Both the position numbers and the translations under genes were made by a program. A stretch of 64,000 nucleotides of DNA, taken from the NCBI RefSeq assembly GCF_014529535.1, contig NC_050735.1, forward strand, positions 2,790,001 through 2,854,000, read 5' to 3'. The DNA is from Bradysia coprophila (lineage: Eukaryota; Arthropoda; Insecta; Diptera; Sciaridae). The notes below the pieces were generated by a model. That model made no database searches and was not told where the DNA came from. It saw only the letters and a program-made list of their open reading frames with translations. The stretch's first letter is position 1. Every line of letters begins with the position of its first letter. Below, in pieces: positions 58,690-64,000 of the stretch.

Positions 58690-61600
58690 TTACAAGAAAT
58701 CGCTGGGTGGTTCGTATTTAACGAATTTACATTGGAGCGTGTCTGACATCAAAATCATTTCATGTCGATGAACAAAATAAACGTCCAATAGGTAGTCAAT
58801 GTTGTCTTTAAACTGTTGGCAAAATGTTTTATAGAAATTGTCGTCGCATGTTCTCAATTCATCGCTGAACTCGATGGAAACCGAATTGAAATTTTTAACA
58901 TCAGTTGAAATTTTAGCGAACATTACCATAGGTTTTGTGAAGCAAACAAAACGGTACATAGTCTCATGCAGCTCAAGGTGCAAAGTGTTACCATCAATTA
59001 GCTTTTGCTGCTTTCGTGCGAAAAAGACATCACAAGCTCCGCTCACAGTAAACATTTTCTGGAATCGATCGTGTGTCTTGGGATGAACTCCTAATTTGAA
59101 AATGTCGCTCAGTATTTGCGCAGTGAATTCGATGACTGTTTCAGCCCAGTGTTGTTTCACTGATACATTGTCAACGCCGTTCACGGATTTTGAAAGCATA
59201 TCTCTAATGACGAACAGCATACGTTTGGTCGGCTCTAACTGGAGTGTGTCTTTCGGATGTTGTGCATTTTGAGAAACAATTGTAGTGCTTGACGGTAACG
59301 CCGAAGTTGATTTTTCCAGTGTTGTTGATTCTGGGGTTGGTTTCATTTGTGCTGGATTTGAATTTCCAGTGGCAGATTTGGCCATTTCATTACGATGAAC
59401 AAAATAAACTTTCAGAAAATAGTCAATACGATCAATGAAATGCCTACAGAATATTCGGTAGAAATTTCGTTTCTTTGTCTTGATTTGATCAATGAATTCA
59501 ATGGAAACAAAATCAAAATTTTCAGTATCAGCGACGATTTTAGCCGATACTTTTAACGGAACATCAAGCAATGATTTCGAATTGAAACGATTTGACGAAT
59601 CTCTCATTTCGTCGATCCATGTGTCGGCACCAACTGATTTCTTCTGACTTCGCCGCAAAAATATTCGATCAGACGCATCCCCCATTCCGGTTAAATCGAA
59701 CCTACGCAAATAGGCGTGGGATATATCATTCTGCAGTTCGAATCGGAAAATGACGCTTAATATGTCGGCAATCATTTTGATAACTTCTCGAGCCCATAAT
59801 TCTTGGACTGATTCACTTCTGGCGGCTCCGTTACTACACTTGTCGTTTTTCAGCAATACACCACGAACCATGGCCAATGTAAATTCGTTTGGTTTCAATT
59901 GTAATGTGGTTGTCGAACTTTGTGAATTTTGAGAGACAATCGGTGGGATCGATAATTTCGACAAATGTTGTGCTGCTGGTTTAGTAGTCATTTTAACTGT
60001 TGCTCGACTCGCGTTGGCAATGTTAGATTTGACCGTTTTATTACGACGAACGGAATAAATTTTGAGAAAATAGTCAATATGCTCCACGAAATGCGCACAG
60101 AATATTCCGTAGAAATTGTTCGTTTTCGCCTTGATTTCATCATTGAATTCAACGGAAACATAATCAAAATTCACATCGGCGGTGATCTCAACCGATATAC
60201 TCAAAGGAATAATCTCCGACGGTTGATTGAAACGATCTGTCGAGTCAATCACTTCTTCGTTCCATGTTTTAGCACAAGATTCTGTGTTTCGGTTCAAAAA
60301 TACATTACGCGCTCCAACCAAATCGAATTTCTTTGCAAATTCATCTGAAGCTTTGTCGTGTAAGTCTAAACAAAAAATGTCCCGTGCTACATCGCCAATC
60401 ATCTCGATGACTTCTTTAGCCCATTTTCTTTGGATCTTGTGCTTGTCGATCTTATTCAAAACGAAATCTGTCGGTTTTAACTGCAATGTGATTTTTCCAA
60501 GGTCTTCATTTCCGGGAACAATTGATGCGATCGATATATTCGGCATCGACGAACATTCATTGCGCTCCGTATCAATCGTTTGTTGTACCACTTTGCGGTG
60601 TTGTTTTATCATTTTTTTCTCTTTACTTTCATTGGCCACATTCGACCGTCTCTCCAATTCTTCTTGGATGAACTTCTGTTTAACATACTGATCGAATTTG
60701 GCAACGTCAAATATTTGTAGAAACAGCGATTTTATGTCACCCTTTTCTAGTTCGCATTCAACGATCTCAGCTGCGCGTCCAATTTTCGAAACGATCTTTC
60801 GAAAGTTTTTGATCGAAATATCGCCGGGAACCTTACGTGTAATCTCAAATGGGTCTTGTATGCACAGAGCTTTTCTGTCCAGTCGTATTGGTTTCTCGGT
60901 ACGATCGGTCGATAAAATTCGCTCATAGCGTTGCAGTTCGATTACCTTTTTCGCCTTAACATCCGTTTTGGAAAATGTTTTGCCATACAGCGGGCAAATC
61001 AATTGCGAATCGTAGTCAAAATCACGGTAAAATTTGAAGAAACCAAGCAGTAACTCCGGCCATTGGTTTTGGTTTTCCGTTTGATTCGGTATCGAATAGT
61101 CGAAAGCAAAGTTGTAATGCGAAACCATTGATGGAGGTACATCTCGCTGAAATACATGGATCGGCGGTACAATCGGTTGCGGCAATGTTTGCAAATAATA
61201 TAGCAGCATCCACACGACAGCATAGTTCGATATGCGATTTACACCAGCACAATCGTGGATTTTCGTCCAATATTTTATGATGATGGCCAATTTGTGAATG
61301 CGATGGTCAAAGTTTAAAAGATGCGCAACAATCGGACTGTTAAGACTGCCGAATCGATTGGAGCAGTTGAAGTCACAGTTAGTGGGTGTACCAAGGTGAA
61401 TGCATTTTATAATTGGAACGCGTGGTTTTGTAATCGATTCAAAATTGGCAAACTCTTTGGAGGACTCTAGAATATTCCGAATCACTTTAAGCTGAGCCTT
61501 CTTGGATCTGTGCTGTTCGCAGTTTGGTAGTTCGACGTAGAAGTCCAAATCCGAATCTGTTGATCAATGTAAATCGTAAATTATCCCTTCAATGCAGTGC

Positions 61601-62021
61601 GATTGTTCTATACCCTTAAATGCAAGTCCCATCACCGTCGAACCGAACAGATGCAGTTGATCGTCTTTAAATATTCCTGATGGATAGTAGGCTCGAAATG
61701 CTGCCAATACATCTTTCTTCGCTTGCTGTCCGTGAGCGTTATGCTGCAACGTTTGAACCAACGTTTCCAATTCATCACCTGGTTCACAGTTGATCAATTC
61801 ACGGCGAACATCTGCCTGAATTCTTTTCAAGGCTTTAACAGATGGATCTGGTACCTTGACTTTCTTCTCTTTTGTTTTAACTTTCTTTTCTAACAGCAAC
61901 GAAATAAACGCAAACGCAGTGTCATTGATGAATTAAGATTTTGCATGAGGGAGAAAATTATCTTACTCGGTATATTTGATGTGGCATCTTCGAATGTAGC
62001 TGGCATTTCTGTTGGGTTCAT
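58690..62021 (-). CDS. Terminal nucleotidyltransferase (TUTase/non-canonical poly(A) polymerase) with triplicated C-terminal module
   Basis: Three exons (62021-61967, 61889-61614 and 61556-58690) encode 1065 residues. Removing the 57-bp second intron joins LHLFGSTVMGLAFK to DSDLDFYVEL, restoring the nucleotidyltransferase signature: Gly-Ser at 101-102 and catalytic Asp 113 and 115. The third Asp is in TNCDFNCSN (about 172). A PAP-associated region follows (ALCIQDPFEIT, about 340-350). Such enzymes add uridines or adenosines to RNA 3' ends; uridylation is likely but not proven. After residue ~460 come three tandem copies of an unrecognised module, separated by Ser/Thr-rich linkers. This more than doubles the usual size of a Tailor-like enzyme. 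A lysine-rich stretch (KKVKTKEKKVKV) near the N-terminus may be a localisation or RNA-binding signal. Confidence 0.88.
58756..60489 (-). other. Three tandem copies of an unknown protein module
   Basis: Copies lie at 60489-60040, 59907-59383 and 59247-58756 (residues about 467-616, 661-835 and 881-1044). Each starts TLQL-x-P, then a helix W-A-x-E-V-I-x-M/F. A central block with F-D-L-x-G and F-L-R/F-A-R follows, then FDYVSVEFND, NFDFVSIEFIDQI or NFNSVSIEFSDEL. Each ends NFYxxFCxxFxxxIDYxLxVYxVHRxE. Linkers share IVSQN. The ends are more conserved than the middle. I recognise no known domain. Confidence 0.8.
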
Positions 62022-64000
62022 TTTTACTCTCCAAGATGTGTTTCTGAATCTTTCGATCTAATTCAAAATGGAGGAATATTCTCGTCACACTATTGTCTGG
62101 CCATTCCCATCGACAACTTTGATTTTAAATGCAATTCCAATTTTGTAAACAAAAGGTTGACATAACTCGGTTGATAACAATCAATTGTAAGGTTATGCTT
62201 AACGTGCGCCGATGGCTTTACGTATAATGAAAATGGGCGGTAGATTTAAAAACGAAGTCAATAGAAAAGTCTTTGATATTTCGACCATATTCTACCGTGA
62301 CCAGGACTAGGACGTTATAAGTGAACAAGAGTTATTCAGTTGAACTGCGCACCAATCTTAAATTTCACAATTCGACAAAGAACGTTTTTGTTCTGCCACT
62401 AGTTTTTGAGCGCTAGGAGCGAGTGGTCGCGCACTTTATTTATTCTAATTAATCCAGGATGTATATCACAGTAAGTTCATTCATCATATCATAGAGAAAA
62501 CTAGATACCCACTTCTGATCCAGACCATTTATACCAACTGGGTACCTCTTTGAACCTGTTGTTTTTTGGTATGGAAGGCAAGGCCCATCACTGTTTTACT
62601 ATTTATACTCTAATAACTCAGGACAGAAGTAGTTCCATTTCGTTCCGTAGATAAAATTTTAATTAAAAGTGATGTGTTGTGCCAGACTGGCCAAATTGTC
62701 AATTTTTCAACTAGTCACGAACAGCAGGTATTTCAACAGAAATTTATTATTTTCATATTTTACTCGTCATTTGCTCGTCAGCTGCAGAAAGTACCATATT
62801 TTATATGAAAATGCTTTTACAGTGTTTCACGTTTGTTTGATAGCCAATTCCATGGTGTTGTTATGTGGGGAACGGCTAGCTAGACCAAAAGTATTTGTTT
62901 ATGAATCGGGGATCCCCGAAAAATTTTTCGAAGAGAAGACAGCCATAGGACACCGGAAATACTCTCAAAATTGTCGTTCCTACATCACCAATCCCAAATT
63001 ACATGGATTTGCCCTGATACTCTGTCCAGTTTCAGTACTCTATTTGAAGTACCACTCATGCTTGAAGTGCGTTGATTTTATACGATATGTCGTGGATGGC
63101 AATGGCGTACAGTCTACCTTCGTTTGAGCAATCGTAGAAAACAAAATTGATAGTGTAAGATCAAAAAAGTTCATTAAAAAATGGATTTCAATCCGGGGGT
63201 TTGGAGTTTCAAGTTTCCATTGGTGAGTGAGATGAGTGGGCATATCTTTATTATTTTACAATAAAGTTTATTTGCGTCTTTATTTACCAACGGAGGGCAA
63301 GCATTATAGAAAATTCATTTTTTTTATGCTTTACCTAATTTTTCACCCTTGTACAATAGTCAGTATGATGAGTGTGGTATCATTTGAATGCTCTTTGATG
63401 CATAGAATGCGATGTAGGTTGATTGCAATTAATTTTATTTAAAACCGTCGCTCAGTTTACAGACGTGCATCAAATTCTCGAAAAATCTTTTTTATTTCTA
63501 ATTTCTTTTTAGAAGTTTTAATCGGAAAAAGTTGGATGACGTCTTAAGTTGTAGCTATTGTCTCTATTGATTCCAGTTAGATCCACAATTCCCTCACTCT
63601 ACAAATTTCAAGAGCTCTCATCTAAACAATCTGTTCAATTTACAATTTACCGAATTCACTGAACTGTACCAAAGCTTACCGAAATTTTACATACTTAATT
63701 TAACGAAAAATGAATTTGATGCAGCTATGCTTCTGGAAGCTATGATTTCATACATTTTTTAAAACATCGGTAAATTTCGGAAATTTTTGGTAAATTCCAT
63801 TAAATTTGGAAGGGCAGATTCCGCCAATAACGGTCTGTTTCGTTACAATTTTTAAGACTGAAAACTCTAGTTTCATGCATTAGACTGATCCTTCCTCTTT
63901 TGCCTCAAAGTGTTAAAAATTTAATCTGAGGTAGCTGGTCATACAAAATTATTGCAATGGGGGACTGAAGTTTCAATAATTTCGATAGACAACATAATTC
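62022..64000. other. Intergenic, no firm gene
   Basis: This is the 5' flank of the nucleotidyltransferase. A diverged fold-back repeat covers about 62775-63115, and the open frame at 62669-63127 largely lies within it, so I do not call it a gene. AT-rich GGTAAATTTCGG words occur near 63650-63800. Confidence 0.5.
63181..63222 (+). CDS. Possible first coding exon of an unidentified gene
   Basis: An ATG in a favourable AAAAATGG context starts 14 codons (MDFNPGVWSFKFPL) that end at a strong donor, TTG/GTGAGT. No second exon could be placed in the remaining 780 bp, so the gene, if real, continues beyond the window. Confidence 0.2.

Noticed and set aside
62669-63127. 152-codon open frame on the plus strand
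   Set aside because: It coincides with a diverged fold-back repeat related to 58001-58185 and has no recognisable domain.
1-64000. CRISPR array, prokaryotic operon or phage-like system
   Set aside because: The gene structures with introns, polyadenylation signals and insect protein families show a eukaryotic nuclear sequence. The repeats found are tandem or inverted, not spacer-separated.

Overview
The window is an AT-rich eukaryotic nuclear sequence. Genes have short GT-AG introns, many of 55-120 bp, and encode insect-type proteins: an ACE-like peptidase, an ecdysteroid-kinase-like protein, RIC3 and Set1. Gene content, the very AT-rich intergenic DNA and the density of small DNA transposons suggest a nematoceran dipteran, possibly a fungus gnat or gall midge. 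The taxonomic placement is inference. Exon models were built by hand by matching splice phases to recognised protein families.

Layout. Positions 1-14260 hold no gene I can support. They are packed with fold-back elements, a 196-bp MITE with 7-bp target duplications, a 350-bp near-perfect inverted repeat, and a 1.9-kb fold-back element whose ends are arrays of a 35-bp CpG-rich repeat. At 14262-19798 (+) lies an angiotensin-converting-enzyme-like peptidase. It is convergent with RIC3, the nicotinic receptor chaperone, at 20510-28292 (-), which has probable cassette exons including a 21-nt microexon. After an empty 4 kb come Cyclin-Q (32571-34008, +), a 917-bp TA-flanked DNA element, the complex I subunit ND-B14.7/NDUFA11 (37250-38143, -), an orphan F-box fragment (+), and an ecdysteroid-kinase-like gene (39509-40982, -).

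Positions 41-48 kb are transposon-rich. Two 5'-truncated non-LTR retrotransposons are each bracketed by perfect target-site duplications of 20 and 15 bp. A two-exon gene for the complex III hinge protein UQCRH (48285-48609, -) is easy to miss. Nested MITEs fill 49.6-51.1 kb. Set1, the H3K4 methyltransferase, occupies 51828-57301 (+). It is convergent with a nucleotidyltransferase of the terminal uridylyltransferase/non-canonical poly(A) polymerase type (58690-62021, -). That enzyme carries three tandem copies of an unrecognised ~150-175-residue module at its C-terminus. The last 2 kb hold no firm gene.

The genes are not a functional cluster; most are unrelated housekeeping or neuronal genes. 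UQCRH and ND-B14.7 both serve mitochondrial respiration but are 10 kb apart. The most unusual items are the triplicated domain on the nucleotidyltransferase, a set of hairpin elements sharing the loop core GAGGCGAAGC, and the MITE family with 7-bp target duplications.
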